DNA from: Ottowia oryzae
GTDB lineage: Bacteria; Pseudomonadota; Gammaproteobacteria; Burkholderiales; Burkholderiaceae_C
Assembly (NCBI RefSeq): GCF_003008535.1
Contig: NZ_CP027666.1
Span: 1,596,001 to 1,660,000 of the forward strand
Direction of reading: 5' to 3'
DNA: 64,000 nt
Each line of letters begins with the position of its first letter. Within the stretch, counting starts at the first letter, position 1. Positions 1-8,373 of the stretch are shown one piece after another. The translations under genes were made by a program, and so were the position numbers. Below the pieces are notes generated by a model. It saw nothing but the letters and a program-made list of their open reading frames with translations. It made no database searches and was not told the origin of the DNA.

Positions 1-25
1 GCCCGGGCTGGCGGAATCCTTTGTG

Positions 26-80
26 CTATGAAAATAGTAGCTGCCGGCGCTGGTGCTGCCTGCGCTGGAGGCCTATTTCA
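26..80 (+). repeat. Dispersed palindromic repeat, copy 1
   Basis: This copy reads ATAGTAGCTGCCGGCGC followed by TGCGCTGGAGGCC and ATTTCA, the same layout as the other copies in the window. It covers the tsdA stop codon at 78-80. Confidence 0.7.
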
Positions 81-1283
81 TCGTGTATTTCGCCCCAGCA
101 GCTTGCCATTGACGGTCTGCCCGTACATCGAGCCGTCGCCGTCGTGGAACTGCTTGCGCGTGGCCTCCACGCTGCCGGTGAAGCGCGGGTCTTGCGGGCG
201 GTCTTGGCTGTCGATGTACTGCGCCACGTCCCAGGCGTCCTGCTCGCTCAAGCTGCCACCGCGGCTGAGCGGCATGTTGGCCTGGATGTAGGCAGCCGCA
301 TTCTTCACGCTGGCCATGCCCGCGCCCCAGTTGTACGACTGCGCGCCCCACAGCGGCGGAAACACCTGCGTGTCGCCACTGCGCGTGCCTTCGCCGTTGG
401 CGCCGTGGCACAGCGCGCACTGGGCGCTGTAGACCGCCAGGCCGCGCTGGTAGTCGGGCGGCTGCGCGGGCTTGGGCAGGGCCTGGTAGCCCGCGCCGGG
501 CAGCTTTTCGCCCGCCGGGGCGCCCTTGGCCATCCAGTACGCGTAGGCCTGTAGCGCGCCCAGCACCTCGCCCCCGTAGGGCGGGGCCTTGCCGTTCATG
601 CTGTATTCAAAGCAGCCGCGCAGTCGGTCTTCAAAGCTGTCGACATGCTGGGTCTTGGCGCGGTAGGCGGGGTACAGCCCGTACGCGCCCCACATGGGCG
701 CCGATTTGGCCAGCCGCCCCGCGTCCAAGTGGCAGTTCACGCAGTTCAGGCTGTTGCCCACGTAGGCCTTGGCGTAGGTGCCGGTGTGCAGAAAGATCTG
801 CTGACCGCGCCGGATCACGTCGCCCATCGGGCCGTCCGGCAGCGTGTCATCGGCCGGGGGCTTGAAGGCGACTTTGCTGACCCCGTTCGGCGCAGGCGCT
901 GCGGTTGCCGTGGTGGCCGCGGCGCTGGCGGGGGCCGCCGCAGCGCTGGCCGCGTTGCCCGTGTTGCCCGCACCCGTTGCGGCGTTGACGCTGACTGCCG
1001 ATGGCGCGGCAGCTGCCGTGGTATCTGTGGGCGCGGCACTGGCCGCCGCGGCCGGCGCGCCGGAGTTCACCAATGCGCTGGCGGGCGTGCCTTGGCGAAA
1101 CGGGTCGTTCGCGGTCAAGGCGTCTGGGATGGCCACGGCTGCGCGGAACAGCACCGCGAAGATCGCACCGGTGAACATGATGGCGATGAACTTCAGCCAC
1201 CACGGGAAGTCGTCCGAACCGCTGGTGATGGCGTTCGTGCCGACGGCTGCGCGGCCAGAATCAGAGGGGTTGGGCGGGTTCAT
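78..1283 (-). CDS. tsdA: TsdA-like diheme c-type cytochrome (thiosulfate dehydrogenase family)
   Basis: The 401-residue protein carries two haem-binding motifs, CVNCH (about 181-185) and CALCH (about 289-293). It also has the family signatures RGCFEYSMNG, FPPLWG and RPQDPRF. Thiosulfate dehydrogenases of this family oxidise thiosulfate to tetrathionate in the periplasm, using an unusual cysteine haem ligand; Cys224 in RGCF sits where that ligand is expected. Met323 and Met337 are candidate second-haem ligands. The N-terminus is not a cleavable signal: one transmembrane segment (about 28-50) is followed by an Ala/Thr/Pro-rich linker (about 65-140), suggesting a membrane-tethered periplasmic enzyme. 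It lies 19 bp downstream of the c4-type cytochrome gene in the same orientation, so the two are probably co-transcribed. The stop codon lies inside a dispersed repeat. Family assignment is strong; the substrate is inferred. Confidence 0.8.
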   Translation of the reverse strand: MNPPNPSDSGRAAVGTNAITSGSDDFPWWLKFIAIMFTGAIFAVLFRAAVAIPDALTANDPFRQGTPASALVNSGAPAAAASAAPTDTTAAAAPSAVSVNAATGAGNTGNAASAAAAPASAAATTATAAPAPNGVSKVAFKPPADDTLPDGPMGDVIRRGQQIFLHTGTYAKAYVGNSLNCVNCHLDAGRLAKSAPMWGAYGLYPAYRAKTQHVDSFEDRLRGCFEYSMNGKAPPYGGEVLGALQAYAYWMAKGAPAGEKLPGAGYQALPKPAQPPDYQRGLAVYSAQCALCHGANGEGTRSGDTQVFPPLWGAQSYNWGAGMASVKNAAAYIQANMPLSRGGSLSEQDAWDVAQYIDSQDRPQDPRFTGSVEATRKQFHDGDGSMYGQTVNGKLLGRNTR

Positions 1284-1302
1284 GCGGGCCTCTCGAACGG
1301 GC

Positions 1303-1956
1303 TTACCTGGCCTGCGCGCCGTAGTATTTCGCCACGGCGGCCACGTCGTCGCTGCTCAGCTTCTTGGCGATGCCCTGCATCAGCCCCAGCGGGCCCGGGC
1401 CGCGCTGGCCTTGCTTCCACGCGTCGATCTGTGCCTGCATGTAGGCCGCGTTCAGGTGCGCAATCGGCGGGAAGTGCTCGCCCACGCCCTCGCCCGCCGG
1501 GCCATGGCAGGCGGCGCAGGCCGGAATGCCCTCGCCCATTCGCCCCCGCAGGGCCAGCCAGGCGCCTGCGTCGCTGGCCTTGGGCGCCGCGGGCGGCTGC
1601 GGGGCGCGCGCAATGCCGCTGGGCAGCGTGGCCAGGTAGGCGGCCACGTCGGCGCGCTGCTGGGCCGTCAAGCCCTTGGCGTTGGGCGCCATGACGGCGT
1701 TGGCGCGCGTGCCGTCGGCAAACGCGTCCAGCTGCGCCCGCACGTACGCCGCGCCGCTGCCCGCCAGTGGTGGGAAGGTGCCCGCGCCCTGTGCCTGCGC
1801 GCCGTGGCAGCTGGCGCAAGCGGGTACCGCGGGCGGCACGCCGTTGGCGTAAAGGGCCTGACCGGCCTGGGGGTTGCCGGTTTGCGCCAAAGCCGCCGTG
1901 CCGACGAGCGTGCACGCCAACGCCACACCGACGCGCAGTAAGTCAAACGCTTGCAC
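1303..1956 (-). CDS. tsdB: Diheme cytochrome c4-like protein (TsdB-type electron carrier)
   Basis: The 217-residue exported cytochrome has a signal peptide (about 1-24, ending ALA-Q) and two c-type domains with CASCH (47-51) and CAACH (147-151). Met89 and Met193 are likely distal ligands. The two-domain layout is that of cytochrome c4, and TsdB partners of TsdA have this form. It would take electrons from the downstream TsdA-like enzyme and pass them to a terminal oxidase. The start is GTG at 1956, supported by an AGAAGG ribosome-binding site just upstream; no closer ATG fits the signal peptide. It is the first gene of the two-gene operon and is divergent from xerD. A general cytochrome c4 role is the alternative. 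Confidence 0.8.
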   Translation of the reverse strand: MQAFDLLRVGVALACTLVGTAALAQTGNPQAGQALYANGVPPAVPACASCHGAQAQGAGTFPPLAGSGAAYVRAQLDAFADGTRANAVMAPNAKGLTAQQRADVAAYLATLPSGIARAPQPPAAPKASDAGAWLALRGRMGEGIPACAACHGPAGEGVGEHFPPIAHLNAAYMQAQIDAWKQGQRGPGPLGLMQGIAKKLSSDDVAAVAKYYGAQAR

Positions 1957-2114
1957 CGTGGTCGCCTTCTTCTGGTTGGATGTGTGGGCCGCCGTCTGGC
2001 TTGTCTCGCGGGCCAGGGCAGGGTTTAGGGCGGGCTGTGCGCCATCCTAGGCGCCCGGGCGGCACCGCGCTTGTGGGACAAAGCCGCGCTTCTGGCCTCT
2101 GCTATCGTCGCGCC

Positions 2115-3065
2115 GTGAATCCCCACGCCGCGCCGCCACCGCCCGCCACGCCCGCCCGCGCCATACCGGTGCCAGCACCCGAGGTGGACGCCTTCGTGGA
2201 CGCCCTCTGGCTGGAAGACGGCCTGGCGCGCAACACCCTCGACGCCTATCGGCGCGACCTGAAGCTGTACGCCGACTGGCTGCACGCCACGCACGGCCTG
2301 GGCGTGTTGGCCAGCGCCGAACACCACCTGCTGGGCTACTTTGCCGCGCGCGCGGCCACGCGGGCCACGTCGGCCAACCGGCGCCTCACCGTGTTCAAGC
2401 GCTTTTTCCGCTGGGCGCTGCGCGAGCGGATGATCCACGCCGACCCCACCCTCAAGCTGCTGGCCGCGCGCCAGCCGCTGCGCGTGCCCAAGACGCTGAG
2501 CGAAGCCCAGGCCGAAGCGCTGCTGGCCGCGCCCGACGCAGCCACGCCGCTGGGCGTGCGCGACCGCACCATGCTGGAGCTGATGTACGCCAGCGGCCTG
2601 CGCGTAAGCGAGCTGGTGCAGCTCAAGACCTACCACGTGGGCCTGGCCGAAGGCGTGCTGCGCGTCATGGGCAAAGGCAGCAAAGAGCGCCTGGTGCCGT
2701 TTGGCGAAGTCGCCCGGGAATGGCTGGATCGCTATATGTTAGATAGCAGGCAGCGCTTGCTGGGCGGGCGCCAGACGGATGATTTGTTCATAACGACGGC
2801 GGGCCGAATCCCTGGCACAGCCATGTCGCGCGTGATGTTCTGGAACATCGTCAAGCGCTATGCGCGCGAAGCGGGCATCACCTCGCCCCTGTCGCCCCAC
2901 ACCCTGCGCCACGCCTTCGCCACCCACCTGCTCAACCACGGCGCCGACCTGCGCGCGGTGCAGATGCTGCTCGGCCACGCCGACATATCGACCACCACGA
3001 TCTACACCCACATCGCCCGCGAGCGTCTGAAGGCGCTGCACGCCCAGCACCACCCGCGGGGTTGA
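2115..3065 (+). CDS. xerD: Site-specific tyrosine recombinase XerD
   Basis: XerD acts with XerC at dif to resolve chromosome dimers at division. The 316-residue product has an N-terminal SAM-like core-binding domain (about 22-108) and a C-terminal catalytic domain. The catalytic set is visible: Arg163 (GLRVSEL), Lys187 (KGSKER), His262 and Arg265 (HTLRHAF), His288 (LGHAD) and Tyr297 (IYTH). The GTG start at 2115 is chosen because the open frame further upstream is antisense to the cytochrome gene. The extra N-terminal Ala/Pro stretch is modest. About 15 residues (207-221) between strands of the catalytic domain are encoded by a dispersed repeat that keeps the frame. No integrase-specific neighbours or attachment sites are seen, so this is the housekeeping recombinase. 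Confidence 0.93.
   Translation: MNPHAAPPPPATPARAIPVPAPEVDAFVDALWLEDGLARNTLDAYRRDLKLYADWLHATHGLGVLASAEHHLLGYFAARAATRATSANRRLTVFKRFFRWALRERMIHADPTLKLLAARQPLRVPKTLSEAQAEALLAAPDAATPLGVRDRTMLELMYASGLRVSELVQLKTYHVGLAEGVLRVMGKGSKERLVPFGEVAREWLDRYMLDSRQRLLGGRQTDDLFITTAGRIPGTAMSRVMFWNIVKRYAREAGITSPLSPHTLRHAFATHLLNHGADLRAVQMLLGHADISTTTIYTHIARERLKALHAQHHPRG
2732..2775 (+). repeat. Dispersed palindromic repeat, copy 2 (inside xerD)
   Basis: The bases TTAGATAGCAGGCAGCGC followed by a GGGCGGGCGCC arm match the repeat family. The copy is in frame within xerD and encodes the stretch MLDSRQRLLGGR. It is degenerate, so this is one of the less certain members. Confidence 0.45.
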
Positions 3066-3112
3066 GGCAAGCCGGCTGCCCACACCACCTTGGCCGCTGG
3101 CGTGAACGTTTT

Positions 3113-5017
3113 ATGAGCACCACCTACCGCCCCGATATTGATGGCCTGCGCGCCTTGGCGGTCACCCTGGTGTTGGCCGTACACGCCGCGCCATCGCGTT
3201 TTCCGAATGGGTTCATTGGCGTCGATGTTTTCTTTGTTATCTCGGGCTTCCTGATCACAGGCATTCTGATTGACCAACTGCGCCTGCAGACATTCTCTCT
3301 CAGGGATTTCTATGTTCGGCGGATCAACAGGCTGTTCCCGGCGCTGTTGCTGGTGCTGGCAGCGGTGGTGTTCGTTGGGCCGCTGATTCTTTACCCCGAT
3401 GAATACGGCAGGGTCAGCTTGTCTGCCTGGGCGAGCAGTGTTTTCGCTGCCAATATGGGTTTTTACGCCGAGGCAGGCTATTGGGATGTCGCCAGCAAGC
3501 TCAAGCCATTGCTGCATTTATGGTCGCTGGGGGTGGAGGAGCAGTTCTACCTGGTCTGGCCATGGCTATTGTGGCTGGCATTCAGAAAGCGAATGTCATT
3601 TCTGAATGCGACCTTGGTGGTCGTTTTCATTTCGCTGGCGCTGAACATTTATCTCACATCAAAAAACCAGGCGGCCGCCTTTTACCTGCCGTTTGGCCGG
3701 TTTTGGGAGTTGGCGGCCGGCGGCCTGCTGGCGGCAGCGCACCGCGCATCCACGCCCTTTGACCTGAGCCCCTTGCCGGGCACCCGCAACGCGCTGAGCT
3801 GGGGCGGGGTGCTGCTGCTGGCGGTGGTCTTGGCCACGCCGCTGGACGCAAAAATGTTCCCCGGCTACTACGTTATTGTGGTGGTGCTGGCCGCCGTGCT
3901 GTTTATCGCGGCAGGCCCCACGGCTTGGGTCAACCGGCGAATTCTTTCGCACCCGGTGATGGTTTATGTGGGCAAGATCAGCTACCCACTTTATCTGTGG
4001 CACTGGCCCCTTTTGGTATTTGCGCGCCTGATCGGCGATGGGCAGTGGTCGCAGTCGCATCGAAACATGGCGGTGGTCGGCTCGGTGGTGCTGGCCATGC
4101 TGACATACCACGCGGTTGAAAGGCCGTTGGCCAAAGCCAAGCGGCGCGGTATGCTGACCATAATCTTGATTATCTTGATGGCCGGTATAAGCGCCACGTC
4201 ACTGCTGGCGTACAAGAATGTCATTGCGCTCGGCGTAAAGTCCTATGTGATTCCACCCAAGAGCCGATTCGATGATGCGAAGCCGGCAACGCCCAGCACA
4301 GGGAAGATTGCGCTGCTGGGGGACAGCAATGCCGGGCATCTTGAATATGGCTTGAGGTGGATATACGGCGACCGCCTCGCCGTCTATTCCATGGCGGGGT
4401 GGCCATTTCTGGACGGTGTGGACTGGAAGCCGGGGCATATTCCGCACCCTGGGCACAAGGGGACCCCGGCGAACACCGAAGCGGCACTCAAGTCGCTGGC
4501 GGGCGACCCTGAGATCAAGGTCGTGATCATCGCCAATGCGTACCTGATGTACCTGCCTGCCGACAACCTTCGGCGCATGGGTGGCCCTGCGTCGGAGACC
4601 GGCGCGCAGGCGTACGAAGCGGGTATGCGCCAGACGGTGCAGCGCCTTCTGTCCAGTGGCAAGAAAGTGGTGGTCATTGAGTCGATTCCCACTTATCCCA
4701 TGCTTGCCACGGCGCTGGCGTGCGACGCCACCATCCGCCCCCGGTTCAGGCGCCAGCCCGCTGCATGTGTTGTGTCGCGCGCAGACATCGAGGCCGAGCG
4801 CCAGCAGTACCTGGGCACTCTGGATCGCGCGCTGGACGGGCTGGCGGGCGCGAGCAGGTTCAACACCATGGATGAGCTTTGCGACGACCGCTTCTGCTAC
4901 GTGAACAAGGGCGGAGACCAGCTGTATTACGACCCTGGCCATTTCAGTGCCGAAGGCAGCCAACTGGTCAGCGCGGCGCTTGCGCGGCGGATTGAGCAGC
5001 TGCTTCAACCGCGTTGA
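3113..5017 (+). CDS. Membrane acyltransferase (OafA/YrhL type) with C-terminal SGNH domain
   Basis: The 634-residue protein starts with the family hallmark YRPDIDGLRA and has about ten to eleven hydrophobic helices up to roughly residue 370. The acyltransferase-3 motif SLGVEEQFYLVWP is at 138-150. A periplasmic SGNH-type domain follows, with GDSN at 403-406 (nucleophile Ser) and DPGH at about 607-610 (Asp and His). Proteins of this build O-acetylate lipopolysaccharide O-antigen, exopolysaccharide or peptidoglycan; the membrane part moves the acyl group and the SGNH part completes transfer. The target glycan is unknown because no glycan genes are adjacent. ATG 3113 is preferred over a TTG at 3062 that overlaps the xerD stop, because family members begin a few residues before the YRPDIDG motif. 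Codon use in the first half looks less GC-rich than in neighbours. Confidence 0.88.
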   Translation: MSTTYRPDIDGLRALAVTLVLAVHAAPSRFPNGFIGVDVFFVISGFLITGILIDQLRLQTFSLRDFYVRRINRLFPALLLVLAAVVFVGPLILYPDEYGRVSLSAWASSVFAANMGFYAEAGYWDVASKLKPLLHLWSLGVEEQFYLVWPWLLWLAFRKRMSFLNATLVVVFISLALNIYLTSKNQAAAFYLPFGRFWELAAGGLLAAAHRASTPFDLSPLPGTRNALSWGGVLLLAVVLATPLDAKMFPGYYVIVVVLAAVLFIAAGPTAWVNRRILSHPVMVYVGKISYPLYLWHWPLLVFARLIGDGQWSQSHRNMAVVGSVVLAMLTYHAVERPLAKAKRRGMLTIILIILMAGISATSLLAYKNVIALGVKSYVIPPKSRFDDAKPATPSTGKIALLGDSNAGHLEYGLRWIYGDRLAVYSMAGWPFLDGVDWKPGHIPHPGHKGTPANTEAALKSLAGDPEIKVVIIANAYLMYLPADNLRRMGGPASETGAQAYEAGMRQTVQRLLSSGKKVVVIESIPTYPMLATALACDATIRPRFRRQPAACVVSRADIEAERQQYLGTLDRALDGLAGASRFNTMDELCDDRFCYVNKGGDQLYYDPGHFSAEGSQLVSAALARRIEQLLQPR

Positions 5018-5073
5018 ATCGCAAACCCCGTGCGGACCGGCACAAAAATTGGGGTTTATGGCCGTTGGAAGAT

Positions 5074-5106
5074 AAAAAAACAGGCCTGCGGGGCCTGTTT
5101 TTTTTG
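5074..5106. terminator. Bidirectional rho-independent terminator
   Basis: The stem AACAGGCC / GGCCTGTT is flanked by six A on one side and eight T on the other. It can end both the acyltransferase transcript (plus) and the PRC-barrel transcript (minus), which converge here. Confidence 0.88.
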
Positions 5107-5206
5107 TGGTGCGGAAAATCTGTCCGCCTTGGCGCTGTGAGCGCGATCGATCTGAAAACTGAGTGCCCAGGCTTTGCCTGCGCGGATTCAGATTCAGATC
5201 GTCAGA

Positions 5207-5617
5207 TTATTTTTTCTTGGCGTACTGAAACACCGGCATGGCGCGCAGGGCGTCTTTGGTGGCGCCGGGCAGGGTGATGCGGTCGCCTTCAATCTTGAAC
5301 TGCTCCACCGGAATCGCCACGCGGTGGTTGGACAGGCCCATGAATGCGCTGGAATTGATGATGGCGTAAGACACCGAGCCGGTGGGGGCGATGATCACGT
5401 CTTCGATCTTGCCGACCTTGGCGGGTTTGGCATCGTTGTTGTAGACCGCTTTGTTCAGGATGGTGCGCTTGACGCTCCAGCCGCTGACCACGTCCGCCAG
5501 CACGGTTTCAGAGACGCCCAGAACCGTGCCGCCGGCGGTTTGCGCCATCGACAGGGAAGGGGCCAGCACGGCGCCAGACAGAGCCGCAGCAATAACGAGT
5601 TTCTTGGTGATTGACAT
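5207..5617 (-). CDS. Exported PRC-barrel domain protein
   Basis: The 136-residue protein has a signal peptide (about 1-25, cleavage near SMA-QT). A PRC-barrel fold region follows, with the typical run KVGKIEDVIIAPTGSVSYAI, then VAIPVEQFKI. PRC-barrel proteins are small beta-barrel modules seen in RNA processing, photosynthetic complexes and many exported proteins of unknown role. Nothing nearby narrows the function. The start has a clear AGAAGGGAAA ribosome-binding site. It is a single-gene unit ending at the bidirectional terminator. Confidence 0.75.
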   Translation of the reverse strand: MSITKKLVIAAALSGAVLAPSLSMAQTAGGTVLGVSETVLADVVSGWSVKRTILNKAVYNNDAKPAKVGKIEDVIIAPTGSVSYAIINSSAFMGLSNHRVAIPVEQFKIEGDRITLPGATKDALRAMPVFQYAKKK

Positions 5618-6134
5618 AATTTTCCCTTCTAAAAATTATTGAATGAGCTGTGGATAATGGGGCAATGCATTGTTTGCCAATAACTGTGGATTTGGCGACT
5701 TGCCATTTAAAACCTTGGTATTAGATCCTTTGCGCGAGCGCCGAGGCGATTCGTACCTATTGGTCTTTGCGCTTGCGCTTGCGCTGGCTGTATCGCATTG
5801 CCTGTATGTTACGCGCGTTCTTGTTTTAACAAGTGCCTTGCTGTCGATTTCGTTGCTGGATTGTGTTTAATTGGTATCAGGCGGTAAACAAGGCTTTGGC
5901 CGACATAATCGAGTGTGTCAAAGGTGTATTGGGGGGACTGTAGCTATGGATGGCATGGGCGCAAGGGTCGCGCGCCGTGCGGGCCAAGTCGCCATTACCT
6001 GGTGCCGTTGCGCGCGCGGCAATCCTGCCTGTAACCGCGCAGCGCCTATATAGACGAAGCCAGCGCGCGGCACGCCCCGCAACCGCCTCGGGCGGCCTAA
6101 GATCGACCGACCGCAGAACCTGAGGGCACCGCCT
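5618..6134. other. 517-bp divergent intergenic region, AT-richer than its surroundings
   Basis: No convincing gene is seen. The stretch 5640-5900 is visibly AT-richer than the rest of the window. It contains about three head-to-tail TTGCGC hexamers near 5766-5786 and a perfect inverted repeat CTTGTT-TT-AACAAG at 5820-5833. It separates the PRC-barrel gene (minus) from the glycine-rich membrane protein gene (plus), so it should hold both promoters. On the minus strand, TTGCCC and CAATAA about 17 bp apart precede the PRC-barrel ribosome-binding site. Confidence 0.5.
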
Positions 6135-6980
6135 GTGCGCAATCTTGATTTCAGCTCCTGGAGCGCGATGATGACCACGCTGATGGGCCTGGTGCTGGTT
6201 TCGGTTGTCGCGGTGGGCATCCGACTGGTTTTCATGCAAACCATCCAGCGGCGGCGCGAGCGCGAGAACCGCCAGATCAACGAGCGCCTGCGCACGCTGA
6301 TTGCCGCCTACAAGGTGCTGGGCGGCGCCTTCACGGGTGAACTGGCGGTGGACCCGACGCACCGGCGCGACCAGCGCCGAACCAGCTTGCCCGTGCCGGA
6401 GCCGCTGGACGCGGCATTGCCGCCCTCCGGCGTCGGCGAGCCGGGGGCCGCCAACGTGCTTGCCGACACGGGTGCCCCGCTACCGTTGGATGACGCGCCT
6501 TCCGAATCGGTCGCTGAGCGGCGCCGCCGCATTCGCGACGCGGTGGAGGCGGCGCTGTCCGACGTCATCCTGCTGGGCACCGAAGAGCAGGTGCGCCTGG
6601 CCGCGCACGCCGCCAGCGAAATGGTGGCCGGCCGCAAGGTCGAACTGGCCGCGCTGGTGGTGTCGCTGCGCACCTTCGTGCGCGAGGCGCTGGATCTGGA
6701 CCCGATCCCCGCCGATGTGCTGCTGCCCGCGCAAGGGCCGCTGCGGCCTGCGGCATTGGCCGGGCGCAGCGGCGGCGGCGCTGGGCGCGGCGCGGGCGGG
6801 CAAGGAGGGCAAGGCCAAGGCCGCGGGCAGGGTGGCCGTGGGGGTGGCGGTGGCGGCGGTGGCGCCGGAATGGGCATGGGGCTGGGCATGGGCGCGGGTG
6901 GTCTGGGGGGCTCGGTCGCGGCGCACCGAGTGAGCGATGGCAGTGCCGCGCCTGAGGACGATGCCGCAGGTGGGCGTTGA
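6135..6980 (+). CDS. Unrecognised single-span membrane protein with glycine-rich C-terminus
   Basis: I do not recognise this 281-residue protein. It has one transmembrane helix near the N-terminus (about 14-34). A basic segment follows (QRRRERENRQ), then an alpha-helical region up to about residue 210 that includes RDAVEAALSDVILLGTEEQV. After this comes a low-complexity tail of about 50 residues, made almost only of Gly with a few Arg, Gln and Met (about 214-263). The helical middle reads like a real conserved domain, so the gene is probably genuine. The GTG start at 6135 gives a short N-terminus before the helix; an internal ATG some 11 codons on is possible. It stands alone between two long intergenic stretches. 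Confidence 0.65.
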   Translation: MRNLDFSSWSAMMTTLMGLVLVSVVAVGIRLVFMQTIQRRRERENRQINERLRTLIAAYKVLGGAFTGELAVDPTHRRDQRRTSLPVPEPLDAALPPSGVGEPGAANVLADTGAPLPLDDAPSESVAERRRRIRDAVEAALSDVILLGTEEQVRLAAHAASEMVAGRKVELAALVVSLRTFVREALDLDPIPADVLLPAQGPLRPAALAGRSGGGAGRGAGGQGGQGQGRGQGGRGGGGGGGGAGMGMGLGMGAGGLGGSVAAHRVSDGSAAPEDDAAGGR

Positions 6981-7005
6981 ATGCCGGACGCGCATCGAAT
7001 AGGAA

Positions 7006-7058
7006 GGTTTTAGGCCGATAGCGCAGGTGCAGACTGCGCAGATAGCTATTGAAATAGA
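7006..7058 (-). repeat. Dispersed palindromic repeat, copy 3
   Basis: Read on the minus strand it is ATTTCAATAGCTATCTGCGC followed by CTGCACCTGCGCTATCGGCC, matching the family core and right end. Confidence 0.7.
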
Positions 7059-7349
7059 AGCATCCAGTGCGAAGCTGCGAGATCCCGCGGTAACGTGCCT
7101 GGTGCCCAACGCGCACGCAGCCGCGCCACCAAGGCGTGGCCGAAGCAAGCCACCGCATGGGCGGCATGGCTGGCAAGACTGGCGCGCGATATCCGCTTTT
7201 TTGAGGTTTCAGGCGGAAGGCGTCACGCAGCCGGGGCCGCAAGCGGCTATCGCATTCGGTGCGCGTCCCTCGGCGTGCAGGGCCGGCCCGCAACGCCCGT
7301 GTGCTGCCCAGTGGCGGCGTCAGCGGGGGGCGCTATCATGTCCGCAGCC

Positions 7350-7400
7350 ATCAAAAACCATAGCTGCCAACGCAATGTGGGCAGGCGCTGGAAGGCGATT
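7350..7400 (+). repeat. Dispersed palindromic repeat, copy 4
   Basis: It begins ATCAAAAACCATAGCTGCC and ends with a GGCAGGCGCTGG arm. The central part is diverged. Confidence 0.6.
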
Positions 7401-7453
7401 CGATTGATAGGCCGATATCTGTAGTAGCAAAGTTTTCAAAGGGAGCCATCACC

Positions 7454-8137
7454 ATGACACGCCGAACCTGGGCCACGCTGTGCGCGTGCCTGTTGCTTTT
7501 GTTGACCACCGGTTGCGCCAGTTTTCGCACCATGCCTTTCGCCTCCCCGGCCGAGAAGGTCGAGGACAAGAAGGCGGTGTACCTGTTGATGGTGACGCTG
7601 GAAAACAGTTACCGGCCATCGTTTCATCCCAGGCTTCAGACGGTCGTCGTCGACCGCCGCGTGGGCGACAAATGGGAGGGCAACCTGATTTCTGCAGACC
7701 TCCAAGGCATCGTCGTCGTGCCGGGTGCGGCGGTGAACAGTTACGCAGCCAGGCTGGAGCTGGAGCCTGGCGAATACGTCCTGCGCAGGCTGAATGCCAA
7801 CGGCATGGTCTTTCCCATTCAAGGCACGTTCGAGGTGCCGCTCTATGCCAACTTGTCGGTACGAGAGCCGAATGGCGTGTTCTACCTGGGCAACGTGCGT
7901 GCCACCGTGCGCGAGGCAAAGGAGGGCGAGCTGAAGGCGGGGCCGGTGATCCCCCTGATCGATCAGGCCGTGGCGGGCGCTTCGGGCGGCACGTTCGAGG
8001 TGACCATCACCGACGCGTGGCGCACCGACGAGGCTGTTTTCCGAAGCCAGTTCCCAGCCCTGGCCAAAGTGCCCGTGCGCAAGGCGATTCTTCCTGCCTG
8101 GAACCGCGCCAAAGTGAAGCGGGCGACCGAGAAGTAG
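7454..8137 (+). CDS. Putative lipoprotein of unknown function
   Basis: The 227-residue product has a lipoprotein signal: a basic start (MTRR), a hydrophobic run and the lipobox LTTG-C with Cys21. The mature part looks globular and beta-rich (for example VVVPGAAVNSYAARLELEPG), which suggests a periplasmic domain anchored by lipid. I do not recognise the family. The ATG has a GGGAG ribosome-binding site. It converges with ccoG. Confidence 0.72.
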   Translation: MTRRTWATLCACLLLLLTTGCASFRTMPFASPAEKVEDKKAVYLLMVTLENSYRPSFHPRLQTVVVDRRVGDKWEGNLISADLQGIVVVPGAAVNSYAARLELEPGEYVLRRLNANGMVFPIQGTFEVPLYANLSVREPNGVFYLGNVRATVREAKEGELKAGPVIPLIDQAVAGASGGTFEVTITDAWRTDEAVFRSQFPALAKVPVRKAILPAWNRAKVKRATEK

Positions 8138-8373
8138 AGCGACCACAGGACGCGCCGCGCGTCCGCAGGCGAACCTGGGGGCGCCTTCATGGGCGCCGGG
8201 TCTTCAGGGTGCTTGTGCGTGTGCGTCTTGGGCGTTGGTATCGACCGGGCGGGCGGCACATCCGTGCCGGCGTCTTCGTCGCGGTCAGCGTCCTCGGGGC
8301 TGTCGACAGGGCGCAGCGGCCACGCGTGTCCCCCCCTGGCCCTGTCGGGTGCCGCGCGCGGGCGGCGATCGGG

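Larger units (their letters stand above)
6981..7453. other. 473-bp intergenic stretch with an inverted pair of dispersed repeats
   Basis: No supported gene. It contains one repeat copy on the minus strand (7006-7058) and one on the plus strand (7350-7400), with about 290 bp between them, before the lipoprotein gene. Confidence 0.6.

Noticed and set aside
2115..3065. Phage or genomic-island integrase
   Set aside because: The tyrosine recombinase is the housekeeping XerD by length and motifs, and no attachment sites or phage genes surround it.
5670..5870. 66-codon frame in the AT-rich island
   Set aside because: A TTG start without a ribosome-binding site and no recognisable motif; one hydrophobic run is not enough.
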